Under the pieces are notes generated by a model, which saw only the letters and a list, made by a program, of their open reading frames with translations, was not told where the DNA came from and did not search any database. From the NCBI GenBank assembly GCA_012729495.1, contig JAAYCZ010000310.1, forward strand, positions 1-34,116: a DNA stretch of 34,116 nt. Reading direction: 5' to 3'. Positions within the stretch are counted from its first letter, which is position 1. Each line of letters starts with the position of its first letter. The DNA comes from Syntrophomonadaceae bacterium. GTDB lineage: Bacteria > Bacillota > Syntrophomonadia > Syntrophomonadales > Syntrophomonadaceae. Made by a program: the position numbers and the translations under genes. Of the stretch, positions 8,640 through 19,773 are shown in pieces.

Positions 8640-10472
8640 TTAAAAATCGAAAACTTCTACCGGTGCATCAATGGCAGTACGGTCGGCGATCTTGATCAAA
8701 TCAGCCGTGTACCATACATTTGGCACAATGCTGCGCAGATAGTAACGGGCAGATAGGGTTTTACCATAATAATACATGTAATCATAATGATCTTCGCCCA
8801 GTTCCTGTGCGCAACGGCTGGCAATCACCGCCTGATCCAGCAGCAAATAGCCGCAGTATAATTGGGCAGTAGCTGTCAAAATGCGCCGGGCATACAGCCC
8901 GATTAGTCCAGCGTTGCCGGATTTCATAAAGCCCATAGCCGTCATCATGATGCCACGATAAGCCTGCAAGGCTTTCTCCAGGTGTTCAATTTCCAGTTCC
9001 CAGCCCTCCCAATTGCCTTTTTGGGCTGCAATAAAGTCTTCGACTTCTTTGAGCATGGAGGCAAAATGTTCTCCTTTGGCTTGGGTCCATTTACGGCCAA
9101 TCAGGTCCATGGATTGAATATAATTGGTGCCTTCCCAGATGGACCAGATTTTTACGTCGCGGGCTGAATTGGCTGCCGGGTAATCTTCGCAATAACCGTA
9201 TCCGCCATAGGACTGCAGGGATTCACCGATCAGGGTCCAGCCCTCATCACTGGGATAAGCTTTGCACAACGGGGTCAGAACATCCAGTTTGCTTCGGGCC
9301 CATTTGCGACGGGCCGGGTCCGGATCATAAGCTTTAACATCCGAATAGTAGTAGCACTTGGCCAGTAAAGCCCGGCAGGCTTCCGTGGTAGACTTGCTCA
9401 TCATGTACATGCGTTTTACGTCTTCATGCTGGTTGATAGTGACCCGGCCTGCTTTAGGATTGGTCAGCAGACGGCCCTGGACTCTTTCCTTGCCGTAGTC
9501 TTTGGCATTCCAGTAAGCATTAGCGGTCACAGCGGTGGACAGGCGTCCGGTATCCAGACGTGCTTCATTCATCATGTTAAACATTTGAGCCATACCCTGA
9601 CCGGCTCCGGTCTCATCCGGTATATTACCGACGATAAAGCCCCGGCAGCCTTTGTTCTCACCAACCACCAGTTGAGCGGTGGAGGAACCCTTCAGGCCCA
9701 TCTTATGTTCTACGCCGATGCATTGCACATCATTGGGAGACAGACTGCCGTCATCATTGACCCAGTATTTCGGGACCACAAACAGGGAAAGCCCTTTGGT
9801 TCCGGAAGCTGCGCCCTGCACCCGGGCCAGATACATATGTATAATATTTTCTACATCATCCCGGTCACCACAAGTTATAAAGATTTTTTGTCCGACAATG
9901 TTGTAAATTCCCGGGACATCAGTAGGGATAGCTTTGGACAATAAATCACCGGCATCGCTGCCAGTGGTCGGCTCGGTTATAGACATGGTTCCGCCCCAGG
10001 TACCATCCAATAACTTGGGCAGGAAGCGTTCCTGAACTTCTTTGGAGGCATAATCCTGAATAATATCCACCACGCCTTGACCGGTGTTCAAATAGGGCAT
10101 GAAAGCCGGGTTGGCAGCAGACATGATTTCCACCAGCATGTTGATGATCATCAAGGGCAGGGCGCCCTCCGTCTGGTGCCCGTAGTTGCTGGTTCCCCAG
10201 CCCTGTTCCTGCAGAAAATGATAGACTTTATGGAATGAAGGGGGGATATAAGCCTGTCCGTTCTCATAGCGGACCCCAAAGGTTTCACCGTCTTCTGCGG
10301 TGGGAGCGATAACTTCTTCCGCAATTTGTCTGACCTGGTCTACCACTGTATCAACGTCATCTTTACTCCAGTAATCCTTGTATCTGTCATAGGCCAGTAC
10401 TTCATCCAGCGGCAGCCATTCTTTCAGGATAAACTTGACATCACGGGTATTATAAGCATATTTGTATGACAT
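8640..10472 (-). CDS. Acyl-CoA dehydrogenase (long, ~600-aa subfamily)
   Basis: 610 aa; 'WGGTMSITEPTTGSDAGDL', 'GQKIFITCGDRDD', 'GGYGYCEDYPAANSARDVKIWSIWEGTNYIQ'; AGGAGTG RBS upstream. Confidence 0.92.
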   Translation of the reverse strand: MSYKYAYNTRDVKFILKEWLPLDEVLAYDRYKDYWSKDDVDTVVDQVRQIAEEVIAPTAEDGETFGVRYENGQAYIPPSFHKVYHFLQEQGWGTSNYGHQTEGALPLMIINMLVEIMSAANPAFMPYLNTGQGVVDIIQDYASKEVQERFLPKLLDGTWGGTMSITEPTTGSDAGDLLSKAIPTDVPGIYNIVGQKIFITCGDRDDVENIIHMYLARVQGAASGTKGLSLFVVPKYWVNDDGSLSPNDVQCIGVEHKMGLKGSSTAQLVVGENKGCRGFIVGNIPDETGAGQGMAQMFNMMNEARLDTGRLSTAVTANAYWNAKDYGKERVQGRLLTNPKAGRVTINQHEDVKRMYMMSKSTTEACRALLAKCYYYSDVKAYDPDPARRKWARSKLDVLTPLCKAYPSDEGWTLIGESLQSYGGYGYCEDYPAANSARDVKIWSIWEGTNYIQSMDLIGRKWTQAKGEHFASMLKEVEDFIAAQKGNWEGWELEIEHLEKALQAYRGIMMTAMGFMKSGNAGLIGLYARRILTATAQLYCGYLLLDQAVIASRCAQELGEDHYDYMYYYGKTLSARYYLRSIVPNVWYTADLIKIADRTAIDAPVEVFDF

Positions 10473-10960
10473 TCAACATACACTCCTTCTCATATTTATG
10501 GCATCTTGCTTAGTGGGATCATACTGCTTGTCTAGATACCGCCCCCTATTCCTCTATTAAATGTTGACCGGTTAAAAACTTCTATCTTAACAGACCATGT
10601 CCTGATCCAGCAAAAGTTATTTCCGATTTAAACTCCACTCAATAAGGTCTCCAAGATTTTGCAGCTGAATCTTTTGGTTATATTTAACTTTTATCTCTTA
10701 ACAAAATATGTGCGAATTTTGTCCTTTTATCTTGTCGAAGCTTTATGCACAGTTTAGCATAATCCCATTTCTCAGGCAATTTAACAGTGTATTTTCAAAA
10801 TTCAAAATGTCGATTCGTGTCATTTAATATTTTTAATCTTTTTATTTTTTTAACTTTTTATAGGAACAATATTGTTTTATTTCTGCAAATTATAATGAGG
10901 AACTTTTCTACGGTATGTCTTTTAGGGCCTCTCACTCATAACAATAGAATTTCCCGCACT

Positions 10961-10991
10961 AAAAAAGCACCTACCACATCAGGCAGGTGCT
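10961..10991 (-). terminator. Rho-independent terminator for pepF
   Basis: Minus strand AGCACCTGCC tgatgt GGTAGGTGCT followed by TTTTT. Confidence 0.8.
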
Positions 10992-11016
10992 AAAATGATT
11001 AGACTGTTATAATTAA

Positions 11017-12816
11017 CTAGATAAGAGTTTTCAACTCTTCCAGCAGACGGGCGAAATATTTCAAGGCATCATCCACCGGCTCCGGTGTAGTGAGATCCAC
11101 ACCTGCTTTCTGCAGCAACTGGATGGGATAATCAGAACCGCCCGATTTTAAAAATTCCAGGTAGCGCTGCACCGCTGGCTGGCCTTCCTGGCGGATAGCT
11201 TCCTTGATGGCGGTGGCGGCGGAAAAACCGGTGGCATACTTATACACATAAAAGGCGGAATAAAAGTGCGGGATACGGGCCCATTCGATATCGATTTCCT
11301 CATCCAAGACTACATCCGGACCATAATACAGTTTATTCAAATCCCGATAAATGGAACTCATTAATTCAGGGGTTAGCGCTTCTCCCTGTTCGGCCCGTTC
11401 ATGGATTATTTTTTCAAATTCAGCAAACATGGTCTGGCGGTAAACGGTCCCCCGAAATTGTTCGAGGTAGTGGTTGAGCAGGTATATTTTCTCTTGTTTA
11501 TCTTTGCTGTGTTCAAGCAGGTAGTCAATCAGCAGCGATTCATTTACGGTAGAGGCAACTTCCGCTACGAAAATGGAATATTGGGCATAAACATAAGGCT
11601 GGTTCCGGTTGGAATAATAAGAGTGCAGGGAATGACCCATTTCGTGAGCAAGAGTAAACAAATCATCCAGTTTATTATCATAATTCATCAATATATAAGG
11701 CTGCGTGTCATATGTCCCCCAGGAATAAGCACCGCTGGTCTTGCCCTCATTTTCGTAGACATCTATCCACCCTTCTTGCAATCCTTTCCTGACAATTTCA
11801 AGATATTCTTCCCCCAATGGCTGCAGCGCCTTGAGCATGGTTTGCTGAGCTTGTTCATAGGGAATATTTACTTTATAATCTTTGACCAGCGGGGTGTAAA
11901 TATCATACATATGCAATTCATCAACATCCAGCTGTTCTTTCCTTATTTTCATGTAGCGATACATTGGTTCCAAATTATTGTGCACAGCTTCGATCAACCG
12001 GTTATATACTTCCACCGCTATATTATCCCCATCCAGAGATGCGGCCAGCGCCGAAGGATATTTGCGGGCCCGGGCATAAAAAATATCTTTCTTTACACTT
12101 GAACCCAGGCCCGCTCCCAGCGTATTGATCAACTTCCGGTAGGAACTATAGAGTGCTGCAAATGCATCCTGGCGCACCTGGCGGTTCGAACTCTCCATAA
12201 AACTGCCATAGCGTCCTTTGGTCAGCTCAACTTCGTTGCCTTCCTCATCTTTGATTATGGGGAATTTAATATCCGCGTTGTTGAGCATGGTAAAAATATT
12301 GGAGGAAGCCATGGATAGATCCGCCGCCATAGCCAGCAAACGTTCCTCCGGGGCCGAAAGAATATGCTCCTTCTGACGAAGGATCTCCTCCAGGGCATGC
12401 CGGTAAACAGCTAAATCTTTATTCTGCTGCATATATTTATTTAGATCTGCCTCGGGAATCGTAAGTATCTCCGGCACTATAAAAGCTGATGCGCTGCTGG
12501 CCTCAACGCTTAATCTTTCCGCCCGGTCAAAAAGCGCCTGATAAACATGATTGGCATTATTTTCATCCCGGCGCATGCGGGCATAAACATATAATTTTTC
12601 CGCGATCCTTCCCATATCATCAGAAATCTGCAAAACCTTCAGCAGAGCTTCAGCTGATTCTGCCAGACTGCCCTGCAGGGCAGCAATTTTTTCAATCAGT
12701 TGCCCTAATCTTTTAAAATCATCTTCCCAAAGGGTTTCAAGGGTATAAATTTTTTCCAAATCCCATTTAAATTTATCATCAAGCTCTTCTCTTTTTTTCG
12801 TATGCTGCTCAGCCAA
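11017..12816 (-). CDS. pepF: Oligoendopeptidase F (M3 metallopeptidase)
   Basis: 599 aa; HExxH zinc motif 'LAHEMGHSLHSYYS', 'RQTMFAEFEKIIHE', 'HFYSAFYVYKYATGFSAA'. Confidence 0.95.
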   Translation of the reverse strand: MAEQHTKKREELDDKFKWDLEKIYTLETLWEDDFKRLGQLIEKIAALQGSLAESAEALLKVLQISDDMGRIAEKLYVYARMRRDENNANHVYQALFDRAERLSVEASSASAFIVPEILTIPEADLNKYMQQNKDLAVYRHALEEILRQKEHILSAPEERLLAMAADLSMASSNIFTMLNNADIKFPIIKDEEGNEVELTKGRYGSFMESSNRQVRQDAFAALYSSYRKLINTLGAGLGSSVKKDIFYARARKYPSALAASLDGDNIAVEVYNRLIEAVHNNLEPMYRYMKIRKEQLDVDELHMYDIYTPLVKDYKVNIPYEQAQQTMLKALQPLGEEYLEIVRKGLQEGWIDVYENEGKTSGAYSWGTYDTQPYILMNYDNKLDDLFTLAHEMGHSLHSYYSNRNQPYVYAQYSIFVAEVASTVNESLLIDYLLEHSKDKQEKIYLLNHYLEQFRGTVYRQTMFAEFEKIIHERAEQGEALTPELMSSIYRDLNKLYYGPDVVLDEEIDIEWARIPHFYSAFYVYKYATGFSAATAIKEAIRQEGQPAVQRYLEFLKSGGSDYPIQLLQKAGVDLTTPEPVDDALKYFARLLEELKTLI

Positions 12817-13020
12817 AATTTAATCCTCCCATTCAGATAATTTTTAAATTTATGTATAAACTTATTCTAACCACTTCCCGCCAGAAATAACATAACTGCT
12901 TGTATAATGCAAAAATAATATATAGGGATATTATTTTTTTTAATATTATTAATACATTTATTGCTTAATTTATAAGCATGCTTTAAACTTAAAGAAATAT
13001 TTAACAAAGGAGGAACAGCA

Positions 13021-13479
13021 ATGGCGGATTTAAACAGTTATATAAACATTCTTTCAATGGCTATTGAAAATGAAGTGGAAGCGTACGAATTTTACCTGGG
13101 TGTATCACAGAAGGTTGAAGATGCCAATATCAAATCCATATTTAAAGAATTGGCTGAACAGGAACTGGGACATAGAGATTTGTTGTCATCTTATCTCAAT
13201 AATGATACCCGTCCCTTAAACTTTGCCGAGCTACCGGACTATAAGGTGTCGGAAACGGTAGCCAAACCCAAACTATCTTTGCAGATGAAACCAGTGGATG
13301 CCATTGCCCTGGCCATGAAGAACGAAGAAGAAGCTATGAATATGTATAAAGACCTGGCTGATAGCAGCACTGACGCGGAACAGAAAAAACTGTTTATGAA
13401 TCTATCCAATATGGAAAAAGGCCATAAAGCGCAATTGGAAGACATCTATACCAACATGGCTTTCCCCGAAACCTGGTAA
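13021..13479 (+). CDS. Rubrerythrin/ferritin-like diiron protein lacking a rubredoxin domain
   Basis: 152 aa; duplicated ExxxxFY...ExxH pattern ('ENEVEAYEFY...EQELGHRD', 'KNEEEAMNMY...NMEKGHKAQLE'); RBS AAAGGAGGAACAGCA-ATG. Confidence 0.85.
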   Translation: MADLNSYINILSMAIENEVEAYEFYLGVSQKVEDANIKSIFKELAEQELGHRDLLSSYLNNDTRPLNFAELPDYKVSETVAKPKLSLQMKPVDAIALAMKNEEEAMNMYKDLADSSTDAEQKKLFMNLSNMEKGHKAQLEDIYTNMAFPETW

Positions 13480-13507
13480 TGCACTTTCATCCCCGGAGGT
13501 ACAAATC

Positions 13508-13876
13508 TTGATATTGAATCATCTGGGCGTGGTCGTCAGTAACTTAACAAAATCGGAAGACTTTTATTGCCGGGCGCTGGGTTGTACCCTTTCCGGACGC
13601 TGGCAGAATGATGAACTTAAAGCAGTTAATCTGCAGTGCGCAGGATTGACCATCGAGTTGCTGGAATACGTCAGTCCTTCGCAAACGTATACACCTGCAG
13701 GAGTCATCAATCACCTGGCTTTTAAAGTCCAGGATATTGAAGCTCAGATTGAACGTTTAAACAAATTGGGGGCAGCGTTTGAAACCGTTTCCCCCAAAAT
13801 TATTGCCAGCAATAAAAAAATAATCTTTTTCCACGGTCCGGATGGAGAAAGAATTGAACTGGTTGAAGAAAACTGA
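13508..13876 (+). CDS. VOC-superfamily (glyoxalase/methylmalonyl-CoA epimerase-like) protein
   Basis: 122 aa; 'ILNHLGVVVSNLTKSEDFYCRALGC', 'GVINHLAFKVQDIEAQIERL', 'FFHGPDGERIELVEE'; TTG start after GGAGG. Confidence 0.82.
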   Translation: MILNHLGVVVSNLTKSEDFYCRALGCTLSGRWQNDELKAVNLQCAGLTIELLEYVSPSQTYTPAGVINHLAFKVQDIEAQIERLNKLGAAFETVSPKIIASNKKIIFFHGPDGERIELVEEN

Positions 13877-13879
13877 GTT

Positions 13880-14154
13880 TTATTCAATGCTGTGCCAAAG
13901 TATTTCACAGATATCCATTACCTTCACCTGTTCGTCCTGACCGGCTTCTTTGATCCCATCGGAGATCATTGCATACAGAAGGGGCAATTAACCATGCGGA
14001 CAAATACAGATGATTTTCTTCACTCCATAGTTATCGAAAGTTTCTATATTATGGCGGGCCAGGGATTGATAGAGATAATTCTTCCAAATCACATAAAACC
14101 AAACAGCAGCTGCAGAAAAGGCAGCCAAAATAAAAACCCCGCCGCCCGTGATTA
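13880..14154 (-). pseudogene. Degraded remnant of a membrane-anchored CCG-domain (DUF224-type) Fe-S oxidoreductase
   Basis: Minus-strand conceptual translation: 'LITGGGVFILAAFSAAAVWFYVIWKNYLYQSLARHNIETFDNYGVKKIICICPHG*', then frame-shifted 'NCPFCM', then 'MISDGIKEAGQDEQVKVMDICEILWHSIE*' ending at 13880. Matches the family patterns 'NIETL..YGVKKIV..CPHC' and 'CPFCMTMxxDGIKE....VKVxDIAEIL' with the intervening segment missing. Confidence 0.7.
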
Positions 14155-14168
14155 AACGGGAAGCGGGG
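14137..14168 (-). terminator. Rho-independent terminator downstream of the LolA-like gene
   Basis: Minus strand CCCCGC-tt-CCCGT ttaatc ACGGG-cg-GCGGGG followed by TTTTTATTTT. Confidence 0.75.
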
Positions 14169-14199
14169 TGGATTTAGTTTTAAATTAATTTTTCCCTGT

Positions 14200-14913
14200 T
14201 CATTTTTTACTGTTGGCAGTACGATCCGGCGGTTTAATGACAATGCGTTTGTTAATATCATAAAACTCAGCTTTTATATTCAGACGAGTTTTATCATTGC
14301 GTTGGTTTTGGGCAGTCAGTACCGCCTTTTTGATAACATGGTTATGATAGTCGATCCAAAGCCGGTATTCAAAATTACTCCACAGACTTTCCAGAAGTTG
14401 ATTTTGTAACGATGGCTTGCATCCTACCACCAGACATTCCACACCATCTACTTTGGAGAATCCAATTTTTTTGATTCCTTGCACTCCTTTAAACTGAAAA
14501 TTGGATAGCGGATTCAATTCCGATATGAGCAGTTCACCCGAATTGCTGGTGCCGCTTTCGATAACCAGCCACTTTTTGGAAAAGGAATCAAAGTTATATA
14601 TGGTGCGGTCGATATAATAGATATCAATTGGTGTGTTGACCATCTCCCCCTTTATATGAGTATTACCATTCTCCGTTTCACCTTCTACCCTGCTTATCAC
14701 CTCCTCCCGACCATCAACCGTAAATCCTGACTGCAGTCTGTATCGGAAACTGTTAAGCTGAGGCATTTTTTGCAAAACCTGTTGCAGCTCAACTTCGGGT
14801 TCCAGTTTTGACTTTTCATAGTAATCCATAATTGTGCCGGCACTGGTCAGCAGAGCAAGCAGTAAAATGACGACGGCAATAATTGCCCAATAAGATTTTT
14901 TTATACTTCTCAC
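14200..14913 (-). CDS. Membrane-anchored outer-membrane-lipoprotein-sorting (LolA)-like protein
   Basis: 237 aa; N-terminal hydrophobic helix 'YWAIIAVVILLLALLTSAG'; 'MPQLNSFRYRLQSGFTVDGREEV...GEMVNTPIDIYYIDRTIYNFDSFSKKW...YRLWIDYHNHVIKKA'. Confidence 0.55.
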   Translation of the reverse strand: MRSIKKSYWAIIAVVILLLALLTSAGTIMDYYEKSKLEPEVELQQVLQKMPQLNSFRYRLQSGFTVDGREEVISRVEGETENGNTHIKGEMVNTPIDIYYIDRTIYNFDSFSKKWLVIESGTSNSGELLISELNPLSNFQFKGVQGIKKIGFSKVDGVECLVVGCKPSLQNQLLESLWSNFEYRLWIDYHNHVIKKAVLTAQNQRNDKTRLNIKAEFYDINKRIVIKPPDRTANSKK

Positions 14914-15223
14914 TCCTTTTCGTATATTTTTATCCGTACCTGGACAATGCCGGTATGAATAAATAAATCATCATTTTTGCTAAAAGCCAAAAGATATTAT
15001 ATTCTTATTAAAATCAATTGAATTATATAACCGCTGAAAAAGCAGAATAATATTCCAAAATTAAAAATGAGGATTGGCTAAAATCTAAAATGGATGCAGA
15101 TTATTTTTGCACACACCATATATAGTGCCTTTATCTTCTTAAAGCGGCTATTTCTCTAAGCTTTTTGGCTATGAGCTAACTATGCAAAAGTCCAAAGTAT
15201 ACAATGTTCCTTATTTTAAATTA

Positions 15224-15253
15224 TTTACTATGTATACCGGCTTCTGATATAAT
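15224..15253 (+). promoter_or_regulatory. Putative sigma-A promoter for glnA
   Basis: TTTACT - 18 bp - TATAAT (TGaTATAAT extended -10), 36 bp upstream of the GTG start. Confidence 0.6.
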
Positions 15254-15288
15254 TTGCACCGTAGTTTAATAACAAGGAGGAAGCACGT

Positions 15289-16722
15289 GTGTTTACCAAT
15301 TACAACGAAGTAATGGATTACTGCACAGATAATTCTATTCGGATGATTGACTTTAAAATAATCGATCTTCTGGGTAGATGGCGTCATCTAAGTATTCCTA
15401 CTGCCAGGTTCAAACCGGATACGCTTATCTACGGCATTGGTTTTGATGGTTCCAATTATGGGTTTGCACCGGTAGAAAACAGTGATATGGTATTTATCCC
15501 CGATGTCAGTACCGCTGTACATGAACCTTTCACCGAAGTTCCTACCCTCAGCATGATTGGTGACATCTTTGTCATCACCCAACCGGAAAACCGTCGCTTT
15601 GAGCAAGATCCCCGTTCCATTGCTTACAAAGCTGAAGAATATATGAAATCGACCGGCATAGCCGACGAAATGAGAATCGGACCGGAATTTGAATTCCATG
15701 TTTTTGATCATGTCAGTTATGAATGCAGTCCCAATCATACCAGTTTCACTATCGATGCTGATCAGGCCATTTGGAACAGCGGTGATAACGAATTTCAAAA
15801 TCTGAGTTATAAAGTACCTCACAAAGGCGGTTATCACGCTGCTCCGCCCCAAGATATTCTTTATGATTTAAGATCACGCATGTGTGTTCTGATGGAAGAA
15901 AACCATGTCCCAGTCAAATATCATCATCATGAAGTCGGCGGACCGGGACAGATTGAAATTGAAGTGGAATTTGCCGGTATGCGGGAAATGGCTGACAAAA
16001 CCATGCTGGCCAAATATTTGATTAAGAACCTCGCTTTCCAGGAAGGCAAAACCGTCACTTTTATGCCCAAACCTCTTTATGACGAGGCCGGCAATGGACT
16101 GCATGTACATATGCATCTTTTTAAAGACGGCGAACCTTTATTTTATGATGAAAATGGCTACTCCCAGTTAAGTAAGACGGCTTTATATTTTATCGGCGGA
16201 CTGTTAAAGCACGCACCGGCCGTATTGGCTTTCACCAATCCCAGTACCAATTCCTATAAACGGCTCGTACCCGGCTATGAAGCCCCGGTTAATCTATGTT
16301 TTGCCACTGCCAACCGCAGTGCCGTAATCAGGGTTCCGGCTTATGCCAAAAGTCGTTATCAAAAACGTTTTGAATTCCGCTCTTCAGATGCCACCTGCAA
16401 CCCCTATCTGGCCTATTCCGCCATTCTGATGGCCGGTCTGGACGGCATAATAAATAAAATTGAACCCACTGCCGAAGGCTTTGGGCCCTATGACGTCAAC
16501 CTTTATAATCTGCCCAAAGAAGAACAGGCCAAGATCAAATCACTTCCCAAATCTCTGGATGAAGCACTTGATGCTCTGGAAAAAGATCATGAATTCCTGC
16601 TGAAGGGAGATGTCTTTCCTAAGCGTTTAATTGAGATTTGGATTGAAAACAAACGCAAAGAATCGCGCAAAGTAAATGAATTTCCCCATCCGATGGAATT
16701 TGAGCTTTATTACGATTTATAA
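15289..16722 (+). CDS. glnA: Glutamine synthetase type I
   Basis: 477 aa; GTG start with AAGGAGG RBS; 'GIGFDGSNYGF', 'GPEFEFHVF', 'HHEVGGPGQIEIEVEF', 'NGLHVHMHLFKDGEPLF', 'NRSAVIRVPAY', 'KRFEFRSSDATCNPYLAYSAILMAGLDGI'. Confidence 0.96.
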   Translation: MFTNYNEVMDYCTDNSIRMIDFKIIDLLGRWRHLSIPTARFKPDTLIYGIGFDGSNYGFAPVENSDMVFIPDVSTAVHEPFTEVPTLSMIGDIFVITQPENRRFEQDPRSIAYKAEEYMKSTGIADEMRIGPEFEFHVFDHVSYECSPNHTSFTIDADQAIWNSGDNEFQNLSYKVPHKGGYHAAPPQDILYDLRSRMCVLMEENHVPVKYHHHEVGGPGQIEIEVEFAGMREMADKTMLAKYLIKNLAFQEGKTVTFMPKPLYDEAGNGLHVHMHLFKDGEPLFYDENGYSQLSKTALYFIGGLLKHAPAVLAFTNPSTNSYKRLVPGYEAPVNLCFATANRSAVIRVPAYAKSRYQKRFEFRSSDATCNPYLAYSAILMAGLDGIINKIEPTAEGFGPYDVNLYNLPKEEQAKIKSLPKSLDEALDALEKDHEFLLKGDVFPKRLIEIWIENKRKESRKVNEFPHPMEFELYYDL

Positions 16723-16756
16723 AAAATACAGCCCGGTAAAAATCGGTATATGAATT

Positions 16757-16814
16757 GATATGCTCCCTGCAAAGCAGACAGTGATAAAAAACTGTCATTG
16801 GCAGGGAGCATATC
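16757..16814 (+). terminator. Long branched hairpin, probable glnA terminator
   Basis: GATATGCTCCCTGC ... GACAGT gataaaa ACTGTC ... GCAGGGAGCATATC then ATTTTT; 14-bp perfect outer stem. Confidence 0.65.
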
Positions 16815-16996
16815 ATTTTTCCGGCTTTTATTTAATTTATTTATCATCAGCTCATACCAATGCTTTATAGCCCAATCTATATTTCTTCAAGTTTCCCGGA
16901 TTAACAATCATAATAACCGGGATAAACATAGGAAATGAGCCTTAAGCAAATTTAAGTATTGATAAATTATACTTTCATATTCTTTCCATATAAAAA

Positions 16997-17026
16997 GACC
17001 TCCCATCGAAAAATTGATGAGAGGTC
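16997..17026 (-). terminator. Rho-independent terminator downstream of groEL
   Basis: Minus strand GACCTCTCATC aatttttc GATGGGAGGTC followed by TTTTT (one G-T pair). Confidence 0.8.
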
Positions 17027-17110
17027 CTTGAAATTAACTGGTGTGGTCAGGATTGGGCAACAACCCTATTGTAACCTAATCCCTAATAAGCAATGGGTTG
17101 CTGAGATTGA

Positions 17111-18754
<1,644 letters not shown>

Positions 18755-18788
18755 TTATGTAGCCTCCTTGTAATATTTTAAAATGCAA

Positions 18789-19082
18789 TTACACCAATTT
18801 TGCCAGTATATCTCTCTCTGCGGAAAGAATCATATATTCTTCTCCATCCACTTTGATTTCCATGCCACCGTATTTGGAGAATATGACTTTATCACCCGCC
18901 GCAAGATCAATCGGTATTCTTTCACCCTTATCATTCAATGCGCCGGGACCTACAGCCAGGACTTCTGCTTCCTGGGGTTTTTCTTTTGCTGTGTCAGGCA
19001 CATACAGCCCACTTTTGGTTTTTTCTTCTTTAACTTCAGCTACTTTGACGACTACACGGTCTCCCAATGGTTGAATTTTCAC
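18789..19082 (-). CDS. groES: Co-chaperonin GroES
   Basis: 97 aa; '[47 protein letters not shown]'. Confidence 0.99.
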   Translation of the reverse strand: MKIQPLGDRVVVKVAEVKEEKTKSGLYVPDTAKEKPQEAEVLAVGPGALNDKGERIPIDLAAGDKVIFSKYGGMEIKVDGEEYMILSAERDILAKLV

Positions 19083-19109
19083 GGGGTATACCTCCTCATT
19101 AATTTGTTG

Positions 19110-19136
19110 TTAGCACTCATTAGTTGCGAGTGCTAA
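19110..19136. promoter_or_regulatory. CIRCE operator (HrcA binding site)
   Basis: Perfect TTAGCACTC-N9-GAGTGCTAA (spacer attagttgc), 27 bp upstream of the groES start. Confidence 0.97.
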
Positions 19137-19169
19137 TATTATTTAATAATAATAGGCAGGATCTGTCAA
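19137..19169 (-). promoter_or_regulatory. Putative sigma-A promoter of groESL
   Basis: Minus strand TTGACA at 19169-19164, then an AT-rich -10 region abutting CIRCE. Confidence 0.55.
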
Positions 19170-19281
19170 GTATACAAATAAAAAAACTCACCAAATCTAC
19201 CTATATCAATGTTTAATAGTGTACACCGGTTATTTTCTTTTTATACCATTATAGATATCTAAATATTCAATTTTATGGCTG

Positions 19282-19773
19282 CTAGCCCTGACCGCATTCA
19301 GCAGCCGAACCGATCAAGATATCCAGACCATGATCCAAAGCTGGCATAATGGCCTCGAGGGATTCGCGTACGCCCTTTACACTGCCGGGCAAATTAACGA
19401 TCAGAGTATTGCCCCTGATGCCTGCCACCGCTCGTGACAGCATCGCCTTGGGCGTATTTTGCAAACCATGGTAACGTATGGCCTCCGGTATACCGGGAAC
19501 AAGCTTCTCTACTACCCTGAGGGTTGCTTCCGGGGTAACATCCCGCCTGGAAAATCCAGTTCCGCCGGAAGTAAGCAACAAATCCAGCTTAAGGTTATCG
19601 CAGACCTGTATCATTTTTTCTATAATTAATTCTTCGTCATCAGGAATAATCTCATAATAGATAAACTCATAATCTTGTTCGGATAATGTTTTTTTTATTT
19701 CTATTCCGCTCAGATCATTACGTTTACCTTGTGAGCCTTTGTCGCTCAAGACTAAAATTCCGGTCTTATACAT
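19282..19773 (-). CDS. mog: Molybdopterin adenylyltransferase / MoaB-Mog family
   Basis: 163 aa; 'GILVLSDKGSQGKRNDLSG', 'LLLTSGGTGFSRRDVTPEAT', 'LIVNLPGSVKGVRESL'. Confidence 0.9.
   Translation of the reverse strand: MYKTGILVLSDKGSQGKRNDLSGIEIKKTLSEQDYEFIYYEIIPDDEELIIEKMIQVCDNLKLDLLLTSGGTGFSRRDVTPEATLRVVEKLVPGIPEAIRYHGLQNTPKAMLSRAVAGIRGNTLIVNLPGSVKGVRESLEAIMPALDHGLDILIGSAAECGQG

Noticed and set aside
10743-10751. Single exact DnaA box TTATGCACA
   Set aside because: Isolated 9-mer; expected by chance in AT-rich intergenic DNA, unlike the cluster at 25288-25411.
10787-10993. 68-aa plus-strand ORF
   Set aside because: Phe/Asn-rich translation of an AT-rich intergenic region running into the pepF terminator; no RBS.
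11401-12102. 233-aa plus-strand ORF opposite pepF
   Set aside because: Antisense frame within a well-conserved oligoendopeptidase.
13892-14155. 87-aa plus-strand ORF
   Set aside because: Lies antisense to the Fe-S oxidoreductase remnant, which explains the sequence better.
16894-16922. TCCCGG...CCGGGA hairpin between glnA and groEL terminators
   Set aside because: Short stem with no T-tail and no second copy noticed; insufficient to call a feature.
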